From the NCBI RefSeq assembly GCF_016786325.1, contig NZ_JADWYU010000200.1, positions 17,395-70,441 of the forward strand: 53,047 nt of DNA, read 5' to 3'. This document shows, in pieces, positions 25,883 through 33,798 of the stretch; the stretch's first letter is position 1; every line of letters starts with the position of its first letter. The DNA comes from Frankia nepalensis (GTDB lineage: Bacteria; Actinomycetota; Actinomycetes; Frankiales; Frankiaceae). The notes beneath the pieces are model-generated. The model was not told where the DNA came from. It saw nothing but the letters and a program-made list of their open reading frames with translations, and ran no database searches. The position numbers and the translations under genes are program-made.

Positions 25883-26629
25883 GTGAACGTACGTCAGGCG
25901 CAGAGACTTCGTGACGTCACGACGAAACAGGCCGCGGTGGTGCGGAGAAACCTCCCCGGCTTCCTCCGGTCGGAAACAAAGTCGGCTTTTCTTGACGACG
26001 AAATCCTGCGGTATATGCGCAGTCACACCTCCCCGCCCGACCCGGTCCGCCAGGAGCTGGCGCGGCGGACCGCGGCGCTGGGATGGGCCGCCGAGATGCA
26101 GGTCCCCACCGAACAGGGCACCTTCCTGTCCGTCCTCACCGCGGCCGTCGCCCCTCGACGCGCCATCGAGATCGGCACGTTCACCGGCTACTCGTCGCTG
26201 TGCATCGCCCGCGCCCTGCCTCCGGGCGGCCAGCTGCTGTGCCTGGACATCAACGACGAGTGGACGTCCATCGCCCGGGAATACTGGGCGAAGGCCGGCG
26301 TCGACGACCGTGTCGAGCTGCGGCTCGGCCCCGCGGCCCAGACCCTGGCCGCGCTGCCGGTGGAGCCGACGTTCGGGCTGGCGTTCCTCGACGCCGACAA
26401 GACGTCCTACATCACCTACTACGAGCAGCTGGTCCCACGGATGCTGCCCGGCGGCCTGATCCTCGTGGACAACGTCTTCCAGTACGGCGCCGTCGTCGAG
26501 GAGCACAACACCGACCCGAGCGTGTCCGCCGTCCGCCGTTTCAACGACCACCTCGCCGACGACCCGCGGGTCGAGTCGGTGATGCTCCCGCTGGCCGACG
26601 GCCTCACGATCGCCCGCAGACTGCCCTAG
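25883..26629 (+). CDS. Class I SAM-dependent O-methyltransferase
   Basis: A 248-residue enzyme of the caffeoyl-CoA/catechol O-methyltransferase group. SAM-binding motif I is AIEIGTFTGYSSLCIARALP, motif II LLCLDINDEW, the metal-site Asp is in LAFLDADKTSYITYY, and LILVDNVFQYG follows. It likely methylates a catechol-type hydroxyl with a divalent metal. A GTG start at 25883 has GGAG seven bases before it. It stands alone, ending at a strong hairpin. Confidence 0.93.
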   Translation: MNVRQAQRLRDVTTKQAAVVRRNLPGFLRSETKSAFLDDEILRYMRSHTSPPDPVRQELARRTAALGWAAEMQVPTEQGTFLSVLTAAVAPRRAIEIGTFTGYSSLCIARALPPGGQLLCLDINDEWTSIAREYWAKAGVDDRVELRLGPAAQTLAALPVEPTFGLAFLDADKTSYITYYEQLVPRMLPGGLILVDNVFQYGAVVEEHNTDPSVSAVRRFNDHLADDPRVESVMLPLADGLTIARRLP

Positions 26630-26638
26630 GGCACCCTT

Positions 26639-26681
26639 CGCGGCCAGACCGGCCGGCCTGGCGAAGGCCGGTCTGGCCGCG
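26639..26681. terminator. Strong bidirectional terminator hairpin
   Basis: A perfect 16-bp stem (26639-26654 with 26666-26681, core GCCAGACCGGCC) and an 11-base loop. It lies in the 59 bp between the convergent O-methyltransferase and MFS genes and probably ends both transcripts. Confidence 0.75.
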
Positions 26682-26688
26682 GCGGCCG

Positions 26689-28080
26689 TCAGGCCGGCCC
26701 GTCGGCGGCCTGGTCCCGCGCCACCAGCGCCACGGGCTCTCCATCCGCCGGCGTGGCGGCCCGCGGACCCGCCTCGGCGTCCGGCGCGGGAGCAGGAGCA
26801 AGGCCGTCGTAGCGCACGAAGGACGGCACGGCCAGGAGCAGCCCGCCCAGGCCCAGCAGGCAGGCGACGCCGCCGACGAAGGCCGCGAGCCCCGGCGAGG
26901 TGAACCCGGCGAGGACCCCGTGGCCGAGGTCGCCGAGGCTCGGCCCGGCGGTCACCGTGACCATGAACAGCCCGGCGATCCGGCCGCGCACCGCGTCCGG
27001 CGCGGACACCTGCTGGATCGTGATCCGCAGTACGGCGGAGACGGTGTCGGCGGCGCCGGCGATGACCAGCAGCGCGAGGGCCAGCCACAGCGACTGGGCC
27101 AGCCCGAACGACGCGACGGCCGCGCCCCAGACCCCGATGGCCACCGCCACCACCAGACCCTGCCGGCGCACCCGCGACATCCAGCCGCCGGTGGCCGCGA
27201 CCAGTGTTCCGCCGATGGACAGGGCCGCGTAGAGCAGCCCGGTGGTGCGCGGGCCGCCGTGGAACTGGGTGACCGCGAGCGAGGCGAACAACACCCGCGG
27301 CATACCGAAGATCATGGCGTCCAGGTCGACGAGGAAGGTCATCAGCAGCACCGGCCGTTCCCGCAGCAGCCTGAAGCCGTCCAGGATGCTGCGCAGGCCG
27401 GCCCGGGTGCCGCCGCCCTCGGGCAGCAGCGACGGCAGCCGCCAGGTCGCGTACAGCAGGCCGAGGTAGGACACCATGTCGACGGCGTAGGCCTCCGTGA
27501 AGCCGGCCGTGGAGACGAGCAGGCCGGCGAGCAGCGGCCCGCCCGTGAGCGCCACCGTCATCGAGAAGCCCTCGAGGGCGCCGACCGCGGGCATCATGTC
27601 CGTGGGCAGCAGCCGGGCGGCGAACGTCCGCCGGATTGGGGCGTCCAGCGCGGAAAGCGACGTCTGTAACCCGATCAGGCCGAACAGCACCCACATCGGC
27701 GCGTCGAGCAGCGCCTGCAGGGTGAGTGCCGCCGAGGTGAGCATCATCCCGCCGGCGGTCAGCAGCGCGAGCACCCGCCGGTCGGCCGCGTCGGCGATCA
27801 TGCCGCCGACCATGCCGAAGACCACCAGCGAGGCGAAGGTGACCGCGCCGACCGCGCCGACCGCGAAGTTCGAGTGGGTTTCGGTGTAGACCTGCAGCAG
27901 CACCGTGGTGACGACGACCTGGGTGCCGGTCGCGCTGACCGCCTCGCCGATCCAGAACCGGCGAAACGCCGGGGACGTGCGCAGGGGCCGCAGGTCGGCG
28001 GTGAACGTCCGGGCGAGCCGGCGCGGCCGGGATCCCGAACCGGAGGCGGTCGATGCCGAGCCGGTGACCGGCTCAGCCAC
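26689..28080 (-). CDS. MFS transporter (enterobactin-exporter-like)
   Basis: A 463-residue protein with about 12 predicted helices, of the MFS_3 group that includes siderophore exporters and tetracycline/macrolide pumps. Features are FRRFWIGEAVSATGTQV in helix 1 and the loop GGMIADAADRRVLALL between helices 2 and 3. A GTG start lies inside the last codons of the GNAT toxin gene (8-base overlap), so it may be co-transcribed with the toxin-antitoxin pair. The C-terminal tail is Pro/Ala-rich. The substrate is not determined. Confidence 0.9.
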   Translation of the reverse strand: MAEPVTGSASTASGSGSRPRRLARTFTADLRPLRTSPAFRRFWIGEAVSATGTQVVVTTVLLQVYTETHSNFAVGAVGAVTFASLVVFGMVGGMIADAADRRVLALLTAGGMMLTSAALTLQALLDAPMWVLFGLIGLQTSLSALDAPIRRTFAARLLPTDMMPAVGALEGFSMTVALTGGPLLAGLLVSTAGFTEAYAVDMVSYLGLLYATWRLPSLLPEGGGTRAGLRSILDGFRLLRERPVLLMTFLVDLDAMIFGMPRVLFASLAVTQFHGGPRTTGLLYAALSIGGTLVAATGGWMSRVRRQGLVVAVAIGVWGAAVASFGLAQSLWLALALLVIAGAADTVSAVLRITIQQVSAPDAVRGRIAGLFMVTVTAGPSLGDLGHGVLAGFTSPGLAAFVGGVACLLGLGGLLLAVPSFVRYDGLAPAPAPDAEAGPRAATPADGEPVALVARDQAADGPA

Positions 28081-28606
28081 CAGGGCCCGGCCCCGGCCCC
28101 GCCGTCGCGTGCCGAAGCGCCAGGGCGACGAGATACGGGTCGAGCCGCGTGGAGGTGAACCCGAAGTGCCGGTAGAAGCCCCTGGCCGCGGGGGACGGCG
28201 CGTGGGCGAGCAGGAGGGGCAGGCCGGCCGTCCGGTAGACCGTCGCCGCCCGCATGACCGCGTCGCGCAGCAGCCGGGCGCCGACGCCGGCGCCCTGGAC
28301 CGTCTCGTCCACCGCGAGCCGGCCGACCAGCAGCGCCGGGATCGGGTCCGACGGCGCGAGCGCCGCGCGGCGGGCGCGCCAGCGCGGCGGGGCGGCCCGG
28401 GTGTGCTCGACCGCGCCGCGGGTGAGGCAGTAGTAGCCGACGACGCGTCCGCCGTCGGAGAGGACGAACGTCGTCACGCCCTCCTCGTGCTGCTCGAGGG
28501 CGCGATGGCGCAGCCAGCCGTCGAGCCTGTCGTCCCCGCTGCGGAAGCCGCGGGTGTCGTGCTCCTCGGCGAGCCGGGCGGGCGCCGCCGCCGGCCGGGG
28601 GCTCAT
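28073..28606 (-). CDS. GNAT-family toxin (TacT-like)
   Basis: A 177-residue GNAT acetyltransferase of the TacT toxin type. The N-terminus has FRSGDDRLDGWLRHRALEQ and VVGYYCLTRGAVEH, and the acetyl-CoA loop is QGAGVGARLL (105-114). Catalytic Tyr145 lies in ARGFYRHFGF. TacT toxins acetylate aminoacyl-tRNA and stop translation. The ATG overlaps the stop of the DUF1778-type gene as ATGA, the standard antitoxin-toxin order. A longer in-frame start would run through the antitoxin gene. Confidence 0.92.
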   Translation of the reverse strand: MSPRPAAAPARLAEEHDTRGFRSGDDRLDGWLRHRALEQHEEGVTTFVLSDGGRVVGYYCLTRGAVEHTRAAPPRWRARRAALAPSDPIPALLVGRLAVDETVQGAGVGARLLRDAVMRAATVYRTAGLPLLLAHAPSPAARGFYRHFGFTSTRLDPYLVALALRHATAGPGPGPGG

Positions 28607-28884
28607 CGGCCTTCCTCGTCCGGCCCGTCCTCGAGCAGTTCGTGTAGCCGGGGCGCCTCGTCCGGAGCCGGCCCGCCGAGCAGCGCGGTCAGTTCCCGCC
28701 ATGCCTCGTCGGTGGCGCCGAACAGCCGCCGGTCGGCCAGTGTGTCGGCGGCATAGCGCCTCATCGCCTCGACGGCGAAGTCCTCCAGCGTCGCTCCCAG
28801 GCTCTCGGCGGCCGAGCGGACCAGCTCCGCCGTCTCCCCCGCCAGCCGCACCGTGACCTGTTCGCCCTCGTCGGTCGCACCCAC
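28603..28884 (-). CDS. DUF1778-type RHH antitoxin (TacA-like)
   Basis: A 93-residue protein. The N-terminal part (QVTVRLAGETAELVRSAAESLGATLEDFAVEAMRRYA) has the ribbon-helix-helix layout of TacA antitoxins. The C-terminal part (ADRRLFGATDEAWRELTALL) matches the toxin-wrapping segment, including the typical W near a Leu-rich end. It probably neutralises the adjacent GNAT toxin and represses its own promoter. A GTG start at 28884 has a weak ribosome site. Confidence 0.9.
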   Translation of the reverse strand: MGATDEGEQVTVRLAGETAELVRSAAESLGATLEDFAVEAMRRYAADTLADRRLFGATDEAWRELTALLGGPAPDEAPRLHELLEDGPDEEGR

Positions 28885-29177
28885 GCCCGTCAGTCTGCCT
28901 GGTCGGGTCTCGGGGTCCGCACGGACCCGAATGAACCATTGCTCACTTCGGTAAACGCTTGCCCGCGACAGCGGACCGGTGATTCAGTCCGCCCCGCGAG
29001 CCGGGTCACCGCCTGGGCGCGCCGCGGGGGGACGGTCGCGCGTTCCGACGGGACGGGTACGTGGCGCTGGCCACCGGGGCGGGGCAGAGCGTGGGCGTCG
29101 GCGTCGCGGGGCGCCCGCCGCGAACGGCGCGGCGAACTCGCTCTCCCGATAACTGACACCACGTCAGCCGACCAGTA

Positions 29178-29192
29178 ATTACCTACCGTAAT
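29178..29192. promoter_or_regulatory. Dyad ATTAC-ctacc-GTAAT
   Basis: A perfect 5+5 bp inverted repeat about 210 bp upstream of the SDR gene. It is a possible repressor operator for either divergent gene. Confidence 0.4.
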
Positions 29193-29276
29193 CAGGTACT
29201 GGGACCTGCGCATTCAGTCGCCGAGATGACCGGCCTTTTAGGCGTGGGACCGGTCTCTCGGGCTGGACGAACACCA

Positions 29277-29292
29277 GTTAGCGCGTGCTAAC
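29277..29292. promoter_or_regulatory. Dyad GTTAGC-gcgt-GCTAAC, probable operator
   Basis: A perfect 6+6 bp inverted repeat, 110 bp upstream of the SDR gene. Size and symmetry fit a TetR-type site; no TetR gene is in the window, so the regulator would be elsewhere. Confidence 0.5.
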
Positions 29293-29402
29293 GTGCCCGA
29301 CGCGATGCCGCAATCTGGGCTTCATCTGCGCGTTCCGAGCCATTGTCGGCGCCGGGCCGTCGGGCGGCCCGCCTGGGCGGCGGAAGGTGTGGAGGAGGAC
29401 GC

Positions 29403-30269
29403 GTGGGTGCCACCGAGGGCCGGGTCGCCCTGGTCACGGGAGCCAGCCGAGGAATCGGAGCGGCCATCGCGATCCGGCTCGCGGCCGAGGGCGCCGCCGT
29501 CGCGCTGACCGCGCGGACCGTCCACGACGGCGATCGCGACGACCCTGGCTCGCTGGCCGGGGTGATCGCCCGGATCGAGGAGGCCGGCGGCAAGGCCGTG
29601 GCGTTCGCCGCCGACCTGTCCCGTCCCGACGGCGGCCGCGAGGGCCTGGTCGCCCGCGTCGAGGAACGGCTCGGGCCGCTCGACATCCTGGTCAACAACG
29701 CCGGCATGGGCGGATACATGCCGTTCCTGGACATCACGGACCCGCGGATCGACACGGTCTTCGAGGTGAACCTGCGCTCGCCGTGGGAGCTGTGCCGCCA
29801 AGCGCTGCCCGGCATGCGCCAACGCCGCCGCGGCTGGATCGTCAACGTCGGCAGCGCCGCCGCCGAGCACCCGCTCGGCCCGCCCTACCGCGACACGCTG
29901 CCCAACAGGCAGGGCTCGCTGTACGGCAGCTCGAAGGCGGCGCTACACCGGTTCACCACCTCGCTCGCCGCCGAGACCTACGGCGAGGGCATCGCCGTCA
30001 ACGTGCTGGCACCGGACGCGGCGGTTAAGGTGCGCGACAACTGGCCCTTCCCGGACGCGGTGTCCGAGCCCGTCGAGACCATGGCCGAGGCGGCGCTCGT
30101 ACTCGCGACCTGCGACCCCGGCGCGATCACCGGCAGGGTCGCCTACAGCCTCTCGCTGCTGGTCGAGCTCGGCCGGCCGGTCCGCGTCCTCGACGGCTCC
30201 CGGAAGTTCGCCGGCTGGCAGCCTCACGAGATCCCGCACTCCCGTCTGCGCAACCCGCCCCAGGGCTGA
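29403..30269 (+). CDS. Classical short-chain dehydrogenase/reductase
   Basis: A 288-residue NAD(P)-dependent SDR. The cofactor motif TGASRGIG is near residue 13, followed by DILVNNAG, the Ser in VNVGSAA and catalytic YxxxK in SLYGSSKAAL. The C-terminal part is longer than in minimal SDRs, with substrate-side residues AYSLSLLVELGRPV. The GTG at 29403 follows GGAGGAGGACGC, a strong ribosome site. A likely TetR-type operator lies upstream. The molybdopterin enzyme follows by 210 bp on the same strand; a shared substrate is possible but unproven. Confidence 0.93.
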   Translation: MGATEGRVALVTGASRGIGAAIAIRLAAEGAAVALTARTVHDGDRDDPGSLAGVIARIEEAGGKAVAFAADLSRPDGGREGLVARVEERLGPLDILVNNAGMGGYMPFLDITDPRIDTVFEVNLRSPWELCRQALPGMRQRRRGWIVNVGSAAAEHPLGPPYRDTLPNRQGSLYGSSKAALHRFTTSLAAETYGEGIAVNVLAPDAAVKVRDNWPFPDAVSEPVETMAEAALVLATCDPGAITGRVAYSLSLLVELGRPVRVLDGSRKFAGWQPHEIPHSRLRNPPQG

Positions 30270-30479
30270 CCGCCGCCGTCGGACCGGCCGGCCGGCCACC
30301 CGCCGCGGCCCCGCCACCTGCGGCTCGGCCCGGCCCGGCCCGCGGGCCGGAACCGATTGTGCGCCGCCGGGCGGCGAGGGTACGTTTTGCGCCGCGACAG
30401 GGCGGGCGTGCCGGCCCGCGATGGCGGATGGCGGAGGCCCAGGCATGGGCGGGCTGGGTCCCGGAGCACGGGAGGCCGA

Positions 30480-32480
30480 ATGACCGCGAGCAAGACGGTG
30501 CGCAGCTTCTGCCGAGTCTGCACCTCGGTGTGCGGCATCCTGGTCGAGACCGCTGGCGACCAGGTGATCCGGGTCCGCGGCGACCGCGACCATCCGCTCT
30601 CCGGCGGCTACACCTGTGCCAAGGGCCGTGGGCTGCCTGGGATGCACCATCACCCCCGCCGGTTAGAACGGCCGCTCGTCCGGTCCGGCGCCGAGCTCAC
30701 GCCGACCACCTGGGCGGAATGCCTGGACGACCTCGGAACCCGGGTACGCGCGATCATCGACGAGCACGGGCCGCAAGCGGTCGGGATCTTCTTCGGCAGC
30801 GGGGTCGGCATGGACGCCGCCGGCTACCGGATGGCGCAGCGGCTGCATGCCGCCATCGGCACCCCGGCAAAGTTCAGCCCCCTGACGATCGACGGCACCG
30901 CGAAGGTGCTGATCTCCGACCTGGTCGGCGGCTCGCCCGCGCTCGCCCCCCGTCCCGACTACGACGCGGCGACGTTCGTCCTGTTCGTCGGCAGCAACCC
31001 GGTCGTCTCCCACGGACACACCGTCGCGATGCCCAGCCCCGTCGGGACGCTCAAGGCGATCGCCGCCCGCGGCGAGCTCTGGGTCCTCGACCCCCGGCGC
31101 ACGGAGACGGCGCGGCTGGCCACCGGCCACCTGGCGCCGCGCCCCGGCACCGACCACGCCGTGCTCGCCTACCTGGTCCGCGAGGTGCTGCGCGACGGCG
31201 CCCGCCACGACATCCTGGAGCACCGCGCGGTCGACGCGGACGTGCTGGCCGCCGCGGTCGAGCCGTTCACCCTGGAACACACGGCGGCGGTGACCGACGT
31301 GGCGGAGGAGGACCTCGCCCGGCTGCTCGCCGCGGTGCGCCGCGCCGGGCGGGTCGCGGTCGAGACCGGCACCGGCGTCACGATGGCCGCCAGCGCCAAC
31401 GTCACCCAGTGGCTGGCCTGGGTCCTGATGATCGTGACCGGTTCGCTGAACCAGCCCGGCGGCGCCTGGTTCCACCCCGGGTTCGGGAACCGGCTCGAGT
31501 CCTTCGAGCTGCCGATCTCGCCGGCGGACGGCTCGTTCGGGCCAGGACCGCGCAGCCGCCCGGAGACGCATTCCTTCCTGAACGAGTGGCCCTGCGCTGT
31601 GCTCGCGGACGAGATCGAGGCCGGCAACATCCGTGCCGTGCTGAACCTGGGCGGTCACCTCGTCACGGCCTTCCCGGACACCGAGACCCTGGTGCCGGCG
31701 CTGAAGAAGCTCGACGTGCTCGCCACGATCGAGATCATCGAGAACGAGACGACCGCGCTGTCGACCCACGTCCTGCCGACGAAGGACCAGCTCGAGCGGG
31801 CCGACGTGACGCTGTGGGACGCCCTGCTCCCGCGGGTCGCCGCGCAGTACGCGCCGGCGGTGGTCGACCCCGTCGGCGACCGGCGCTCCACCTGGTGGGT
31901 GCTCGCGGAACTCGCCCGCCGCCTCGGCCACGAGCTCGCGGACACCACGGGCAAGGACGCCACCGACGAGGCGATGCTCGCCGCGATCGCGCGCCGCGGC
32001 CGGCGCCCCTTCGAGGACCTCGTCGCCGAGGGCTGGGTCGAGGCCGGCCGGGAGCTGCCGGCTCCCTGGGTCGAGCGCCACGTCGACCGCCTCGGCGGCT
32101 GGCGGCTCGCGCCCCGGCTCCTCATCGACCAGTTGGCCGCGCTGACGGAGCCGGCGCCGCTGGTGTTCGTGCCCCGCCGGCAGAAGCGCCACCTGAACTC
32201 CCAGTTCGACTTCCTGGGCGCGACCGCCGAGGTCCTCGTGCACCCCGACGACGCGGCCGCGGCCGGCCTCGTCGACGGCCAGCCGCTGATCGTGCGCGGC
32301 GCACGCGGCGAACTGACCGGCGTCACCCGGGTCGACCCGGAGATCCGCCGCGGGGCGGTCTCCGTGCCGCACGGCCACCAGACCGCGAACGTCAACCGCC
32401 TCACCGACAAGGACGACCTGGACCTGGTCACCGGCATGGCGCACTACTCCGGCCTCCCGGTCACCGTGCACCCGGCGTAG
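30480..32480 (+). CDS. Molybdopterin oxidoreductase (DMSO reductase family)
   Basis: A 666-residue cytoplasmic-type enzyme with an N-terminal [4Fe-4S] site (Cys11, Cys14, Cys18, Cys46) and bis-MGD binding domains. FGSGVGMDAAGYRMAQRL, TGSLNQPGGAWF, ENETTALSTHVLPTKDQLERAD and the C-terminal domain with HPDDAAAAGLVDG fit the family; no Tat signal is visible. GGGAGG precedes the ATG. No electron-transfer or chaperone subunit is adjacent, so its partner is unknown. It could be a formate dehydrogenase-like or other oxotransferase. Confidence 0.92.
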   Translation: MTASKTVRSFCRVCTSVCGILVETAGDQVIRVRGDRDHPLSGGYTCAKGRGLPGMHHHPRRLERPLVRSGAELTPTTWAECLDDLGTRVRAIIDEHGPQAVGIFFGSGVGMDAAGYRMAQRLHAAIGTPAKFSPLTIDGTAKVLISDLVGGSPALAPRPDYDAATFVLFVGSNPVVSHGHTVAMPSPVGTLKAIAARGELWVLDPRRTETARLATGHLAPRPGTDHAVLAYLVREVLRDGARHDILEHRAVDADVLAAAVEPFTLEHTAAVTDVAEEDLARLLAAVRRAGRVAVETGTGVTMAASANVTQWLAWVLMIVTGSLNQPGGAWFHPGFGNRLESFELPISPADGSFGPGPRSRPETHSFLNEWPCAVLADEIEAGNIRAVLNLGGHLVTAFPDTETLVPALKKLDVLATIEIIENETTALSTHVLPTKDQLERADVTLWDALLPRVAAQYAPAVVDPVGDRRSTWWVLAELARRLGHELADTTGKDATDEAMLAAIARRGRRPFEDLVAEGWVEAGRELPAPWVERHVDRLGGWRLAPRLLIDQLAALTEPAPLVFVPRRQKRHLNSQFDFLGATAEVLVHPDDAAAAGLVDGQPLIVRGARGELTGVTRVDPEIRRGAVSVPHGHQTANVNRLTDKDDLDLVTGMAHYSGLPVTVHPA

Positions 32481-32507
32481 GACACGGCCCGCGTCCCGGG
32501 TCGCCCC

Positions 32508-32597
32508 GGACGCGGGCATCTCGGACGCGGGCATCTCGGACGCGGGCATCTCGGACGCGGGCATCTCGGACGCGGGCATCTCGGACGCGGGCATCGC
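32508..32597. repeat. Six perfect 15-bp tandem units, intergenic
   Basis: GGACGCGGGCATCTC repeats from 32508 in exact 15-bp steps (32523, 32538, 32553, 32568, 32583), with the last unit ending in GCC. It starts 28 bases after the molybdopterin gene stop and ends 91 bases before the AraC-type start. On the minus strand it would read ASEMP repeats, similar to the ASEAP repeats in the ABC linker. Confidence 0.95.
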
Positions 32598-32687
32598 CAG
32601 CGGCCGCGCCGCCGCGCCGCCGCCGTCCCGCGGATCCGCGCAAGATCGGTCAGGCACGGGCTGGGCGGGCGCGGACACACTGGGCGC

Positions 32688-33650
32688 ATGACGGCGTCTG
32701 GACGTGACCGGCTGCGCGAACTGCTCGACGCGGCGCTCGCCGGGGCCGACGACGGGGTCACGCGGTCGCTCGGCGAGATGGCGGCCGGCGCGTTCGCCTC
32801 ACCGTTCCACTTCAGCCGGCTGCTGTCGCGGACCGTGGGCGAGCCGCCGGTGGCGATGCGCCGGCGGGTGATGCTCGAACGCGCGGCCTGGCAGCTGCGC
32901 CAGGGGTCGACGGTCACCGACGCCGCGTGGGCCGCCGGCTATGAGTCCGTCGAGGGCTTCACCCGGGCCTACACCCGCGCGTTCGGCCATCCGCCGAGCA
33001 CGCCGGCGCGCGGCCACTGGCTGCCGGCGCCCAACGGCATCCACTACCACCCACCGATGTCGCTGTGGGTGCACTCAACGGAGCACGTGATGAACCCGCT
33101 CACCGAACAGCTGGTCAGCCACGACCTGGACGACACCCGAGCCCTCCTCGAGATCGCCAAGGGCCTTCCCGAGGCCGACTTCCGCGCCGAGCGGCTCCCG
33201 TTCCCCGCTGTGACGTCCTGGGAGGGCCCCGAGAGGTCGATCGCCGCGGTGCTGGAGCACCACATCTGGACCAAGGAGGTCTGGCTGGCGTCGATCGAGG
33301 GTCTCGACCTGCCACCGCGAGACGAGAACAACGGCCCGGCCAGGCTGCTGGAACGCCACGACGCCACCGCCGGCCGATGGCTGGCCGTCGTGCGCGACAT
33401 CGAGGCCCGCGGCGCCTGGAACGACCGGCTGATCGACGCGCTGTGTGACCCGCCGGAGAGCTTCGTGCTGAGCGGCGTCGTCGCGCACGTGCTCACCTAC
33501 GCCGCGCACCGCCGCCAGCTGGTGCGTCACCTGCTGCGCGAGGTGGGGCGCGAGGTCGACGACGGCGACCCGATCATGTGGCTGCGCGCCGTGCGCGGCG
33601 AGGCCGCGGACGAGGCGACGCATGACACGGCGACGCGTGACACGACATGA
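32688..33650 (+). CDS. AraC-type HTH / DinB-like fusion protein
   Basis: A 320-residue protein. The first about 110 residues are an AraC/XylS double HTH (SLGEMAAGAFASPFHFSRLLSRTVGEPP; VTDAAWAAGYESVEGFTRAYTRAFGHPPS). Residues about 135-300 are a DinB-like four-helix bundle with metal-type His residues in AAVLEHHIWTKEVW and LTYAAHRRQLVRHLL. Such fusions probably sense a metabolite or thiol and regulate adjacent genes; the neighbouring RibD-fold reductase is the likely target. The C-terminus (EATHDTATRDTT) is built by the 20-bp repeat that crosses its stop. No signal for a ribosome site stands out. Confidence 0.88.
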   Translation: MTASGRDRLRELLDAALAGADDGVTRSLGEMAAGAFASPFHFSRLLSRTVGEPPVAMRRRVMLERAAWQLRQGSTVTDAAWAAGYESVEGFTRAYTRAFGHPPSTPARGHWLPAPNGIHYHPPMSLWVHSTEHVMNPLTEQLVSHDLDDTRALLEIAKGLPEADFRAERLPFPAVTSWEGPERSIAAVLEHHIWTKEVWLASIEGLDLPPRDENNGPARLLERHDATAGRWLAVVRDIEARGAWNDRLIDALCDPPESFVLSGVVAHVLTYAAHRRQLVRHLLREVGREVDDGDPIMWLRAVRGEAADEATHDTATRDTT

Positions 33651-33730
33651 CATGACGACACATGACACGACATGACGACGCGTGACACGACATGACGACG
33701 CGTGACACGACACACGACATGACACACGGC
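33621..33730. repeat. 20-bp tandem repeat crossing the AraC-type stop
   Basis: CATGACGACGCGTGACACGA occurs exactly at 33671-33690 and 33691-33710, with a diverged copy at 33651-33670 and related pieces from 33621 to 33730. The last codons of the regulator are made of the repeat. The period is not a multiple of three. Confidence 0.92.
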
Positions 33731-33798
33731 ACGACGTCCGCCACGACAGCCGCCACGGCGGCGGGCGAAGAGGCCGAGACGACGGGAGCTGAGGGCCG

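Larger units (their letters stand above)
28885..29402. other. 518-bp divergent intergenic region, no gene seen
   Basis: This gap separates the antitoxin (minus) from the SDR gene (plus). Its right half is AT-richer and holds two clear dyads (29178-29192 and 29277-29292). Open frames here have Arg/Pro-rich composition and no ribosome site, and I do not call them. Confidence 0.6.

Noticed and set aside
28890-29213. 107-codon minus-strand frame upstream of the antitoxin
   Set aside because: No ribosome site or motif and a composition unlike real genes; it overlaps the promoter-like region.
32508-32597. Tandem 15-bp repeats as a CRISPR array
   Set aside because: Units are contiguous without spacers and far too short.
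30663-32678. 671-codon minus-strand frame opposite the molybdopterin gene
   Set aside because: It starts inside the 15-bp repeat and gives a repetitive MPASE tail; the plus-strand gene has an intact Fe-S motif and ribosome site.
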